From JBCBGF01 sp039820585 (lineage in GTDB: Bacteria > Pseudomonadota > Alphaproteobacteria > Rhodobacterales > Rhodobacteraceae), in assembly GCA_039820585.1 (NCBI GenBank), contig JBCBPV010000004.1, positions 1-64,000 of the forward strand: 64,000 bases of DNA. The letters run 5' to 3'. A model generated the notes under the pieces. That model was not told the DNA's origin, searched no databases, and was given only the letters and a program-made list of their open reading frames with translations. Of the stretch, positions 16,434-24,707 are shown in pieces. Both the position numbers and the translations under genes were made by a program. Position 1 is the first letter of the stretch. Each line of letters starts with the position of its first letter.

Positions 16434-17854
16434 CGGTCTACTCCGTTGAAAATGGTGTCTTTGTGAACGCGGTCGCCGTTGGACAGGTCTTCGACCCATA
16501 AGCGGAACTCGGTCCGGTGGCTGAGCGCCGGGTCCGACCCGCGCGGGGCCACGACATAGACGCGCTGCAGGCGTTGTTCGTTGGCGGGCACATCGACCGC
16601 CTCATAGGGCGTGCCCTCAAGCTGGACCCGCAGCGATGGATCCCCGGTCAGCGAAACGCGAAAGGTGCGGGTCTCGCCGTGCTTGTTCAAAAGCCGCACA
16701 TCGTAGGAGTTGCGGATTGATCCATCGGACAAGGTCACAAACGTGGGGTTGCGGATCGGGGCCACGGTCACATCGATCTCGCTGCGGATAAACAGCGCTA
16801 CCACCAGGCTGATCCCCACCAGCGACCAAAGCGTGGTGTAAAGGATCGTGCGCGGGCGGAAGATGTGCTTCCAGATGCTGCGCGGCGGATTGCCTTCACG
16901 TTCCGCGATTTCATCGGTCAGCGCGATGTAGTCGACCAACCCGCGCGGTTTGCCGATCCGTTCCATTACGTCATCGCAGGCGTCAATGCAGAGCGCGCAG
17001 GTAATGCACTCCATCTGCTGCCCGTCGCGAATGTCGATCCCCACAGGGCAGACGTTGACGCATGCGTTGCAATCAATGCAGTCGCCCAGCTCTTCGGCGC
17101 CCTCGGCCTTGCGATGCTTGCCCCGCGGCTCGCCCCGCCATTCGCGGTAAGCCACGGTGATGGTGTCTTCGTCCATCATCGCCGCCTGAATGCGGGGCCA
17201 GGGGCAGGCATAGATACAGATCTGCTCGCGCGCGAAGCCACCGAAGAAGAAGGTGGTGGCTGTCAAAACCGCGATGGTGGTGTAGGCGATGGGATGCGCG
17301 TTGAGCGTAAAGAGATCGACCAGCAGCGTTGGCGCATCGGTGAAATAGAACACCCACGCGCCGCCGGTGGCGACGGCGATAAACAGCCAGACGGTGTATT
17401 TGGTCAGCCGCAGGCGGAACTTCCTGGCGTCCAGCTTGGCATTCCACAGCCGCACCCGCGCGTTCCTGTCGCCCTCGATCCAGCGTTCCACCAGGATGAA
17501 CAGATCGGTCCACACCGTTTGCGGACAGGTATAGCCGCACCAGACACGGCCCAGCGCCGAGGTGAACAAAAACAGCCCCAGCCCCGCCATGATCAAAAGG
17601 CCCGCGACGAAGTAAAACTCGTGCGGCCAAATCTCGATCCAGAAAAAGAAGAACCGGCGACCGGCCATGTCCACCAGCACCGCCTGATCAGGCAGTTCAG
17701 GCCCGCGATCCCAGCGGATCCAGGGCGTCAGGTAATAGATCCCCAGTGTGACCGCCATGATCCACCATTTCAGGTTGCGGAACTTGCCGCTGACCCGTCT
17801 GGGGAAGACCGGTTCACGTGAGGCGTAAAGGCTTGGCTCTTCGGAAGAACTCAC
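16430..17854 (-). CDS. ccoG: Cytochrome c oxidase accessory protein CcoG (RdxA/FixG)
   Basis: 474 aa. It has five or so membrane helices, the conserved GYTCPQTVW segment, and two ferredoxin-type 4Fe-4S motifs (CIDCNACVNVCPVGID and CITCALCIDACDD). A C-terminal Ig-like periplasmic domain includes LLNKHGETRTFRVSL. It acts as a copper reductase during cbb3 maturation. Starts with GTG at 17854, with GGAG 8 bases before it. An FNR-like box lies about 66 bases upstream, so low-oxygen induction is likely (inference). Confidence 0.94.
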   Translation of the reverse strand: MSSSEEPSLYASREPVFPRRVSGKFRNLKWWIMAVTLGIYYLTPWIRWDRGPELPDQAVLVDMAGRRFFFFWIEIWPHEFYFVAGLLIMAGLGLFLFTSALGRVWCGYTCPQTVWTDLFILVERWIEGDRNARVRLWNAKLDARKFRLRLTKYTVWLFIAVATGGAWVFYFTDAPTLLVDLFTLNAHPIAYTTIAVLTATTFFFGGFAREQICIYACPWPRIQAAMMDEDTITVAYREWRGEPRGKHRKAEGAEELGDCIDCNACVNVCPVGIDIRDGQQMECITCALCIDACDDVMERIGKPRGLVDYIALTDEIAEREGNPPRSIWKHIFRPRTILYTTLWSLVGISLVVALFIRSEIDVTVAPIRNPTFVTLSDGSIRNSYDVRLLNKHGETRTFRVSLTGDPSLRVQLEGTPYEAVDVPANEQRLQRVYVVAPRGSDPALSHRTEFRLWVEDLSNGDRVHKDTIFNGVDR

Positions 17855-17919
17855 TGAGCGATTCTCCGGATGATACTGTTCGCGTTCCCTTTATTTTCAC
17901 GGTTGCGGTCCTACCCTCC

Positions 17920-17933
17920 TTGACGTGGATCAA
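17920..17933 (-). promoter_or_regulatory. FNR-like box upstream of ccoG
   Basis: TTGACGTGGATCAA matches the FNR consensus TTGAT-N4-ATCAA with one change, a C in place of T at the fifth base. It lies in the ccoP-ccoG gap upstream of the ccoG start. FnrL is encoded nearby at 22545-23285. Confidence 0.75.
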
Positions 17934-17937
17934 CCGC

Positions 17938-17971
17938 AAAAAGAAGCGGCGGTGTCATCAGACACCGCCGC
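17938..17971 (-). terminator. Rho-independent terminator after ccoP
   Basis: The perfect 11-bp stem GCGGCGGTGTC/GACACCGCCGC has a 4-base loop (ATCA). In the minus direction it is followed by TTCTTTTT. It ends the ccoNOQP operon and separates it from the ccoG promoter. Confidence 0.88.
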
Positions 17972-18052
17972 CCTGCATCACGGGGGCCCCGAGGAAACGC
18001 GCGAACAGGATCCGGGGCGCGTACGTGATGGTTCTTTGCCAGCTGGCCGGGG

Positions 18053-18943
18053 TTATTCGCCCCCGCCCAGTTGGTGCACATATGCCGCAACCGCGTTCAC
18101 CTCGGCCTGCGTCAGACCGGTGCCGGGCCGGTAGTCTTCCAGCCAGGCCGGCATCACGCCAAAGCGGCTATAGGTGACGGTCTCAGTGATCGTGTCCACA
18201 TCACCGCCATAAAGCCAGATCGCGTCCGCAAGGTTGGGTGCGCCCAATGTCGGCTCGCCCAGACCCTCTTCGCCGTGACAGGCAGAGCATTGGTCAAGGA
18301 ATAACTCGGACCCAGCCGTGGCCAACGTCGCATCGTGGTCCTGACCCGACAGCTGAAGCACGTATTGAACCACGCTCCCAATCTCTTCTTCCGAGAAAAT
18401 CTCACCATAGGCCGGCATTTCAGACCAGTTCGCATCGGGCGACTGTTCGTTGCGGATACCGTGGGAGATGGTCCAGGCGATATCCTCGATCGTCCCGCCC
18501 CAAAGCCAGTCATCGTCCAACAGGTTGGGATAACCCGCCGCCTGAACACCAGCTGCGCCCGAACCATGACACTGCGAACAGTTCGCGCGGAAGATCGCCG
18601 CACCGCCGTTCACCGCGTAGTTCATCAGTTCGGGATCGTCACTGAGCGAGGCAAGCTCAACCGTCGCCAGACGCTCAATCACGTCGGCATTCCGCTCATT
18701 CACGGCATTGATGTCTTCTTGCACTTCCGCGCGCGTTGAGAAGCCCAAAAGCCCCGGTGTCGCTTGCGAGATCAGCGGCCAGGCCGGATAGGCGATGGTG
18801 TACAAGATCCCCCAGGCAATGGTGGCATAGAAGGTATACAGCCACCAACGCGGCAGGGGATTGTTGTACTCTTCAATCCCGTCCCAGGAATGGCCGGTGG
18901 TTTCGACCTCGTCTTCTTTCTTCTTGTTAGGCGTCTCGCTCAT
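18053..18943 (-). CDS. ccoP: cbb3-type cytochrome c oxidase subunit III, dihaem CcoP
   Basis: 296 aa. An N-terminal cytoplasmic stretch with the typical THSWDGIEEYNNPLPRWW sequence (here GHSWDG) leads into a membrane helix. Two cytochrome c domains follow with haem sites CSQCH and CSACH. It passes electrons from soluble or membrane cytochromes to CcoO. Starts 4 bases into the ccoQ stop. Confidence 0.95.
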   Translation of the reverse strand: MSETPNKKKEDEVETTGHSWDGIEEYNNPLPRWWLYTFYATIAWGILYTIAYPAWPLISQATPGLLGFSTRAEVQEDINAVNERNADVIERLATVELASLSDDPELMNYAVNGGAAIFRANCSQCHGSGAAGVQAAGYPNLLDDDWLWGGTIEDIAWTISHGIRNEQSPDANWSEMPAYGEIFSEEEIGSVVQYVLQLSGQDHDATLATAGSELFLDQCSACHGEEGLGEPTLGAPNLADAIWLYGGDVDTITETVTYSRFGVMPAWLEDYRPGTGLTQAEVNAVAAYVHQLGGGE

Positions 18944-19146
18944 GGCTGCGCCTCCTTCCCATAGGCATCGGACACGGGGTCCTCTGCTGGTTTGTCGTCA
19001 TGCCGGAACGGAACATTGGCCGATTCTTCGTGGTCTTGCCGGCTGCCCGGACGGAACGCCCAGAGAATGCAGCCCAGAAAGAGCGTGAACATCGCCACCA
19101 GCATCCAGTTGTCGGCGATCTCGCGCAGAAAGGAACCTATCTCCAT
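18940..19146 (-). CDS. ccoQ: cbb3-type oxidase subunit IV CcoQ
   Basis: 68 aa with one membrane helix (WMLVAMFTLFLGCILWAF) and a charged tail, the CcoQ pattern. Two ATG codons are adjacent; the second (19146) is better spaced from AGGAGG. It stabilises CcoP in the complex. Confidence 0.88.
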   Translation of the reverse strand: MEIGSFLREIADNWMLVAMFTLFLGCILWAFRPGSRQDHEESANVPFRHDDKPAEDPVSDAYGKEAQP

Positions 19147-19155
19147 CATCCCCTC

Positions 19156-19881
19156 CTAGCGGCTCGGATCGGGTGTGAAGGTCGAGAAGTCGACCAACGT
19201 GCCCAGCATCTGCATGTACGCGATCAGCGCATCCATCTCGGATATCCCCGGCTGGCTGTCGAAGTTCCGGACCTGTGCGCCCGGATAGCGTTCGACCAGA
19301 CCGTCCCAATCGCCAAGCGGATCCACCTGAACTCGGAAGTCCGCAGCAGCGTTTTCGATCATCTCTTCTGTATAGGGCACGCCCACCATGCGATTTGTCT
19401 CAAGCAAATCGGTGATGTGTTCGGCCGTCAGCAGGTTATCGAGAAGATATCCGTATTTCGGCATCACCGATTCCGGCACGACCGATTGCGGATCCGTGAA
19501 GTGATCCACGTGCCAGTCATCCGAGTAACGGCCCCCCACCCGGGCCAGATCCGGTCCGGTGCGTTTGGACCCCCACTGGAACGGATGGTCGTATTGCGAT
19601 TCAGCGGCCAGGGAATAGTGGCCATAGCGCTCAACCTCGTCCCGCATGGGACGGATCATCTGGCTGTGGCACACATAGCACCCTTCGCGGATGTAGATAT
19701 TCCGCCCCGTCAGTTCGAGCGGGGAGTATGGGCGCATGCCCTCTACATCCTCGATCGTGTTTTCCAGGTAAAAGAGCGGCGCGATTTCCACGAGGCCACC
19801 GATGGTCACCACCCCGAGACTGCCCACCAGCAACACGGTGGCGTTGGTCTCGAAGATTTTATGCTTGTCGAGAATACCCAT
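19156..19881 (-). CDS. ccoO: cbb3-type oxidase subunit II, monohaem CcoO
   Basis: 241 aa with an N-terminal membrane anchor (ATVLLVGSLGVVTIGGLVEI) and one haem c site, EGCYVCHSQMIRP, where C-x2-CH binds haem. The family's conserved GPDLARVGGRYSDDWH region follows. It relays electrons from CcoP to the haem b of CcoN. Encoded directly after ccoN. Confidence 0.95.
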   Translation of the reverse strand: MGILDKHKIFETNATVLLVGSLGVVTIGGLVEIAPLFYLENTIEDVEGMRPYSPLELTGRNIYIREGCYVCHSQMIRPMRDEVERYGHYSLAAESQYDHPFQWGSKRTGPDLARVGGRYSDDWHVDHFTDPQSVVPESVMPKYGYLLDNLLTAEHITDLLETNRMVGVPYTEEMIENAAADFRVQVDPLGDWDGLVERYPGAQVRNFDSQPGISEMDALIAYMQMLGTLVDFSTFTPDPSR

Positions 19882-19894
19882 GTCTCCGACCCTC

Positions 19895-21496
19895 CTATTC
19901 AGCCGGAGCCATTGCGGGAGCCGCGGCCTGTTTGGCCGGTGACTTCCGAACGGTCATCCAGAGGTTGTAGCACATTATGATCGCACCAGCGAGGTAGAGA
20001 ACCCCACCCAAGGCACGCACCACATACATCGGGAACTTCGCGGCAACCGTGTCAGCGAACGAGTTCACCAGGAACCCTTGCGCATCCACCTCGCGCCACA
20101 TCAGGCCTTCCATGATGCCGGTCACCCACATCGACGCCGCATAAAGAACGATGCCGATCGTGGCCAGCCAGAAGTGCCAGTTGACCATGGCCAGACTGTA
20201 CAGCCGCTCGCGGTTCCACAAACGCGGCACCAGGAAGTAGAGCGCCCCGAAGGTGATCATGCCGTTCCAGCCAAGCGCGCCGGAATGAACGTGACCAATC
20301 GTCCAGTCGGTGTAGTGCGACAGCGAGTTCACGGCCCGGATCGACATCATCGGACCCTCAAAGGTCGACATGCCGTAAAAGCCGATGGACACCACCATCA
20401 TCCGGATGATCGGATCGGTGCGCAGCTTGTCCCAGGCCCCCGACAGCGTCATCAGGCCGTTGATCATGCCGCCCCAGCTGGGCATCCACAGGATGATCGA
20501 GAACACCATGCCAAGGGTCGAGGCCCAATCCGGCAACGCGGTGTAATGCAAGTGGTGCGGACCGGCCCAGATGTACAGGAAGATCAGCGCCCAGAAGTGG
20601 ATGATCGACAGCTTATAGCTATAGACCGGCCGTTCGGCCTGCTTGGGCACGAAGTAGTACATCATGCCCAGGAAGCCTGCGGTCAGGAAGAAGCCCACGG
20701 CGTTGTGGCCGTACCACCATTGTACCATCGCATCCTGCACGCCCGAGAACAGCTGCACTGATTTGGAACCGAAGATCGATACCGGCAGCGAAAGGTTGTT
20801 CACGATATGCAGCATCGCCACGGTGACGATGAAGGCCAAGAGGAACCAGTTCGCAACGTAGATGTGCTTTTCTTTCCGGGTCATGATCGTGCCCAGGAAG
20901 ACCAGCAGATAGGCGACCCAGACGATGGTCAGCCACAGGTCGATATACCACTCTGGCTCGGCGTATTCCTTGCCCTGCGTGCCCCCCAGAACATACCCGG
21001 TCGCCGCCAGAACGATGAACAGGTTGTAACCCCAGAAGACAAACCATGCGAGGTTGCCGCCCCAAAGGCGGGCGGCGCTGGTGCGTTGGACGATGTAGAA
21101 GGACGTACAGATCAGGGCATTGCCGCCAAAGGCGAAAATCACCGCTGAGGTGTGCAAGGGACGCAGGCGCCCGAAATTCAGATAGCCCTGGGCCCATTCG
21201 AAGTTGAGCACCGGAAAGGCCAGTTGGAAGGCGATGAACACACCTGCCAGAAATCCAACGACGCCCCACATAGCCGTCGCAACAACCCCCGCCCGGATCA
21301 CATCATCCATATAGCCAACCTCATGGGCTGGCTTGGGCTCTCCGACGCGGCGGATGGTGTACAAGAACATCCCACCGGCGACGAGCATGATGATGATCGC
21401 GTGCACCATATACGGTACATCGCGCGCAAAGTTGGCAGCGATGGCCGCCAAGAGTGCAACAAGGCCAAGGGCGATGAGTTTAACGTAGTCCCACAT
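19895..21496 (-). CDS. ccoN: cbb3-type oxidase catalytic subunit I CcoN
   Basis: 533 aa from the ATG at 21496 (MWDYVKL), seven codons into the longer frame, with AAGGGA before it. About 12 membrane helices carry haem b, haem b3 and CuB. Visible ligand regions are LHTSAVIFAFGGN, WYGHNAVGF, GPHHLHYTALP and HVHSGALGWNG. It is the proton-pumping oxygen reductase with high oxygen affinity. Two FNR-like boxes lie upstream (21594 and 21626), implying induction at low oxygen. Confidence 0.96.
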   Translation of the reverse strand: MWDYVKLIALGLVALLAAIAANFARDVPYMVHAIIIMLVAGGMFLYTIRRVGEPKPAHEVGYMDDVIRAGVVATAMWGVVGFLAGVFIAFQLAFPVLNFEWAQGYLNFGRLRPLHTSAVIFAFGGNALICTSFYIVQRTSAARLWGGNLAWFVFWGYNLFIVLAATGYVLGGTQGKEYAEPEWYIDLWLTIVWVAYLLVFLGTIMTRKEKHIYVANWFLLAFIVTVAMLHIVNNLSLPVSIFGSKSVQLFSGVQDAMVQWWYGHNAVGFFLTAGFLGMMYYFVPKQAERPVYSYKLSIIHFWALIFLYIWAGPHHLHYTALPDWASTLGMVFSIILWMPSWGGMINGLMTLSGAWDKLRTDPIIRMMVVSIGFYGMSTFEGPMMSIRAVNSLSHYTDWTIGHVHSGALGWNGMITFGALYFLVPRLWNRERLYSLAMVNWHFWLATIGIVLYAASMWVTGIMEGLMWREVDAQGFLVNSFADTVAAKFPMYVVRALGGVLYLAGAIIMCYNLWMTVRKSPAKQAAAPAMAPAE

Positions 21497-21593
21497 CTTT
21501 CGTCCCTTCGTCCGCATTGACCGGGGATCATCCGTGGGAACGGCGCACCCGGTTCTACAAGTTTTTGAATGGCGTGCGGGGACGAAGTTCTCC

Positions 21594-21607
21594 TTGATTT
21601 AGGTCAA
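21594..21607. promoter_or_regulatory. FNR-like box between ccoN and usp
   Basis: TTGATTTAGGTCAA matches TTGAT-N4-ATCAA with one change in the right half-site. It lies 98 bases upstream of the ccoN start and 95 bases upstream of the divergent stress-protein start, so it may serve either gene. Confidence 0.7.
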
Positions 21608-21625
21608 CCAAAATCGCCGAAGCGG

Positions 21626-21639
21626 TTGACGGGCGTCAA
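21626..21639. promoter_or_regulatory. Second FNR-like box between ccoN and usp
   Basis: TTGACGGGCGTCAA is a perfect palindrome of half-sites TTGAC and GTCAA. It lies 32 bases centre-to-centre from the first box. The TTGAC half-sites could also suit a DNR/NnrR-type relative of FNR. Confidence 0.6.
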
Positions 21640-21701
21640 TGACGCACCCTGCGGCATGGGGCAGGGTCTGCGCGTCACGCAACAGTAATGGAGCACAGCC
21701 C

Positions 21702-22541
21702 ATGTCCTATAAATCCATCGTCTCATTCGTGAACGATCACACCATGGATATGCCAACCGTGCTCACTGCAGCGGGGCTTGCCGAACAGCTTCAGTCGCAC
21801 ATGACGGTCGTGTGCCTTGGCATCGACCGCACCAACCCCGGCGCCTATTACGGTGGCGCAAATGCGATCGCGTTGCAGCAATCGCTGGATGATGCAGAGG
21901 CTGAGGCGCTGGCCAATGAACGCGCCGTTGCGGCAACGCTTGGCGTCTGGTCCTTCCCTTGGGAAACGCTGCCGATCACCGCACAAGTGGGCGCGCTCGC
22001 CCCGGTCGTGGGCGATCAGGCGCAGCTGTCGGACCTCGTGGTCCTGCCCAAGCCCTATGGCGGGCAACGCGGCGTGGAAGACGTGGTGATTCTGGAAAGT
22101 GCGCTGTTCCGCACCCGCGTGCCGGTGCTGGTCATCCCCGAAGGTCACGACACCGCGCCCAAGGCCAAGCGCATCATCATTGCCTGGAACGAAAGCATAG
22201 AGGCGCTGGCGGCCGTGCGGTCCGCCCTGCCCCTGTTAACCGCGGCAGACATGGTCGATATCGCAATTATCGACCCGCCCACCCATGCCACCGACCGATC
22301 AGACCCCGGGGGCGCGCTGGCCGAAATGCTGTCGCGACACGGTGTGCGCGGCGATGTGTCTGTCCTGGCCAAAACGATGCCGCGGATATCGGACATTCTG
22401 TGTCGGCATTGCGAGGACAAAGACGCCGATATGGTGGTGATGGGGGCCTACGGGCACTCTCGCTTCCGCGAGGCGATCCTGGGCGGAGCCACACGTAACA
22501 TGTTGGAAATGGCGACAGTTCCGGTTCTGATGGCGCACTAA
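21702..22541 (+). CDS. Universal stress protein, tandem USP domains
   Basis: 279 aa from ATG 21702 with GGAGC upstream; the longer frame upstream is non-coding promoter DNA. Two UspA-like halves are present. The second ends with GAYGHSRFREAILGGATRNML, the G-x2-G-x9-G-S/T ATP-binding pattern. Members aid survival under energy or oxygen limitation. Two FNR-like boxes shared with ccoN suggest microaerobic induction. Converges on fnrL with a 3-base gap. Confidence 0.9.
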   Translation: MSYKSIVSFVNDHTMDMPTVLTAAGLAEQLQSHMTVVCLGIDRTNPGAYYGGANAIALQQSLDDAEAEALANERAVAATLGVWSFPWETLPITAQVGALAPVVGDQAQLSDLVVLPKPYGGQRGVEDVVILESALFRTRVPVLVIPEGHDTAPKAKRIIIAWNESIEALAAVRSALPLLTAADMVDIAIIDPPTHATDRSDPGGALAEMLSRHGVRGDVSVLAKTMPRISDILCRHCEDKDADMVVMGAYGHSRFREAILGGATRNMLEMATVPVLMAH

Positions 22542-22544
22542 AGC

Positions 22545-23285
22545 CTAGATCAGCGGGCCGCCATCCGTGTCATCGCCGGTTTCTTCCAGAAGGGTCTCAA
22601 GACTGGGAATAATGACCTTCCGCTTGCCTTCCAGCTGGATGATTCCGTCTTTCTTCAGGGCCGAGACCTGTCGGCTCACCGTCTCAAGGGTCAGCCCCAG
22701 ATAGTCGGCCATAGCTTCGCGGGTCAACGGCAACTCAACGCTTAGCTGGCCCGACGGCAGCGCGGCCTTAAGCTCACTATCCCGCCGCGCGATGATGGCG
22801 ATCAGGCTGGCGATCTTTTCGCGCGCGGTTTTGCGGCCGAGCAGAAGCATCCACTCGCGCGCCGCATCCAATTCATCCAACGCCATCTCAAGCAGGCGCT
22901 GACCGATATGCGGGGTCGTGACGAGCAAGTTCTCAAACGGGCGCTTGCGGAAGCAGCACACCGTCACATCAGAGATCGCGGTCACATTGTAAGGTGCGAT
23001 TTCACGCCCGGGACGTCCGATAAAATCAGACGGCAGCAACAGCCCCACCATCTGCGTGCGGCCATCTTCCATTGTCTGCGAAAGCGTCGCCACGCCTTTG
23101 ACGACAGAGGCCACGAAATCCATCCGGTCACCGGCCCAGATCATGGTCTGGCCAGCAGAGTAGCTGCGGTAGTATTTGATGCTTTCCAGATGGTCGAGCT
23201 CGTCGGTTTCACAACGGGCACAGACGGCGCGATGCCGGATCGGACAGTCTACGCAGTCACTGAGTTCAACGAGGGTCTCGGTCAT
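22545..23285 (-). CDS. fnrL: FnrL, Crp/Fnr family oxygen-sensing regulator
   Basis: 246 aa from ATG 23285. The N-terminal cysteine cluster CVDCPIRHRAVCARC plus a central Cys (VTVCCF) can hold a 4Fe-4S cluster. A cAMP-binding-like domain follows, then a winged helix with recognition helix LTLETVSRQVSAL, whose E-x2-S-R is the FNR type that reads TTGAT. It activates or represses genes when the cluster is intact, i.e. without oxygen. The longer open frame upstream is antisense to hemN. An FNR box at 23304 lies just before its start, so it probably autoregulates. Confidence 0.94.
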   Translation of the reverse strand: MTETLVELSDCVDCPIRHRAVCARCETDELDHLESIKYYRSYSAGQTMIWAGDRMDFVASVVKGVATLSQTMEDGRTQMVGLLLPSDFIGRPGREIAPYNVTAISDVTVCCFRKRPFENLLVTTPHIGQRLLEMALDELDAAREWMLLLGRKTAREKIASLIAIIARRDSELKAALPSGQLSVELPLTREAMADYLGLTLETVSRQVSALKKDGIIQLEGKRKVIIPSLETLLEETGDDTDGGPLI

Positions 23286-23303
23286 CGCGTTTCTCCCGGA
23301 CGC

Positions 23304-23317
23304 TTGATCGAAATCAA
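23304..23317. promoter_or_regulatory. Consensus FNR box between fnrL and hemN
   Basis: TTGATCGAAATCAA matches TTGAT-N4-ATCAA exactly. It lies 19 bases upstream of the fnrL start and 35 bases upstream of hemN. The position fits repression of fnrL and activation of hemN, though only the match itself is seen. Confidence 0.85.
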
Positions 23318-23351
23318 GGCGCCATGCCTGTCGCCCCTCAAAGGTAGAGAC

Positions 23352-24707
23352 ATGGACAGCGTCACGCAACTTCGCCGTATGGGTCTCTTCGACGCACGTG
23401 TACCTCGGTATACGAGCTATCCGACGGCGAACCATTTCTGTGCAGATGTCGGCCCGAACGACATGGGCCGCTGGATATCGGCAATACCAGCCGGGTCCGA
23501 AATCTCGCTCTATGTTCATATCCCGTTTTGTCGAAGGCTCTGCTGGTTTTGCGCCTGCCGCACCCAGGGCACGGCCACCGCCGCCCCCGTCGTCGGATAC
23601 CTTGATATCGTCAAGCAAGAACTGGCATTGGTCGCGGACCGTCTGCCTGACGGAGTGACGCTCAGCCGCCTGCACTGGGGCGGTGGCACGCCAACACTGT
23701 TGGAACCCGCAATGATCGCGGATCTCGCCGCGGAAATCGCCGGGATCGCGCCCTTGGCCCCGAATGCCGAGTTCTCGGTCGAGATCGATCCAAATGAAAT
23801 TGACACGGCCCGGTTGGATGCACTTGCCAAGGTTGGCATGAACCGCGCCAGCATCGGGGTGCAGGACTTTGACCCCGACATTCAGGCCACCATTGGCCGC
23901 CCGCAAACCTTCGAGATGACGAAAGACGTCGTAGACGGATTGCGCGACCGCGGTGTGGAAAGTCTGAACGTCGATATACTGTACGGCCTGCCGCACCAGA
24001 CGGAACAGCGCATTTCCGATAGCGTGCAGCAGGTGCTGACGCTCTCGCCGGACCGCGTGGCACTGTATGGCTATGCCCACGTACCGTGGATGGCGCGGCG
24101 CCAGGCGATGATCCCGACCGAGACGCTGCCTGTGCCCGAAGCGCGGTTAGAGTTGTATGAGACCGCGCGCAAACTGTTCGTCTGGGATGGCTATCGCGAA
24201 ATCGGGATCGACCACTTTGCGCGTCCGGGTGACGGGCTGGCCCGGGCCGCGGATGCGGGCACGTTGCGCCGGAACTTCCAGGGCTACACCGACGATCCAG
24301 CCGAGGTGCTGATCGGCGTCGGCGCGTCTTCGATATCGCGCTTTCCCCAGGGCTTTGCGCAGAACGATCCATCGACTTCGGGCTACCACCAAACCGTGCG
24401 CGACGGGGGCCTTGCCACCGTGCGGGGCCACACCTTCACCCCAGAGGATAAGCTGCGCGAAGCGATGATTGGCAAGTTGATGTGCGACTTCGCGATTGAC
24501 TTCAATGCGCTTGGTAGAACCCTTGGCGTTGCACCGTCAGACCTCGCCTCTCGTTTCGACGGGATCGAAGAGGTGTTTCCGGGGATGCTGGACCGTGACC
24601 AGTCACGCATTGAGATCAAGCCCGCAGGCCGCCCGCTGACCCGAATGATCGCGCGGTATCTTGATACCTATGCTTCGGGTCAAACCGGCCATAGCGCGGC
24701 TATCTAG
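23352..24707 (+). CDS. hemN: Oxygen-independent coproporphyrinogen III oxidase
   Basis: 451 aa from ATG 23352; the longer frame is antisense to fnrL. It is a radical SAM enzyme converting coproporphyrinogen III to protoporphyrinogen IX without oxygen. The iron-sulfur motif is HIPFCRRLCWFCAC (C-x3-C-x2-C-x-C), and HWGGGTPT binds SAM. The N-terminal PRYTSYPTA segment marks true HemN rather than HemW. A consensus FNR box precedes it. The 3' end overlaps convergent hemC by 4 bases. Confidence 0.95.
   Translation: MDSVTQLRRMGLFDARVPRYTSYPTANHFCADVGPNDMGRWISAIPAGSEISLYVHIPFCRRLCWFCACRTQGTATAAPVVGYLDIVKQELALVADRLPDGVTLSRLHWGGGTPTLLEPAMIADLAAEIAGIAPLAPNAEFSVEIDPNEIDTARLDALAKVGMNRASIGVQDFDPDIQATIGRPQTFEMTKDVVDGLRDRGVESLNVDILYGLPHQTEQRISDSVQQVLTLSPDRVALYGYAHVPWMARRQAMIPTETLPVPEARLELYETARKLFVWDGYREIGIDHFARPGDGLARAADAGTLRRNFQGYTDDPAEVLIGVGASSISRFPQGFAQNDPSTSGYHQTVRDGGLATVRGHTFTPEDKLREAMIGKLMCDFAIDFNALGRTLGVAPSDLASRFDGIEEVFPGMLDRDQSRIEIKPAGRPLTRMIARYLDTYASGQTGHSAAI

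Noticed and set aside
22908..23351. N-terminal extension of the hemN frame to 22908
   Set aside because: It is antisense to fnrL and lacks homology; HemN proteins start at the MDSVTQ position, and an FNR box lies just before it.
23286..24080. N-terminal extension of the fnrL frame
   Set aside because: It is antisense to hemN; the FNR cysteine cluster starts right after the ATG at 23285.
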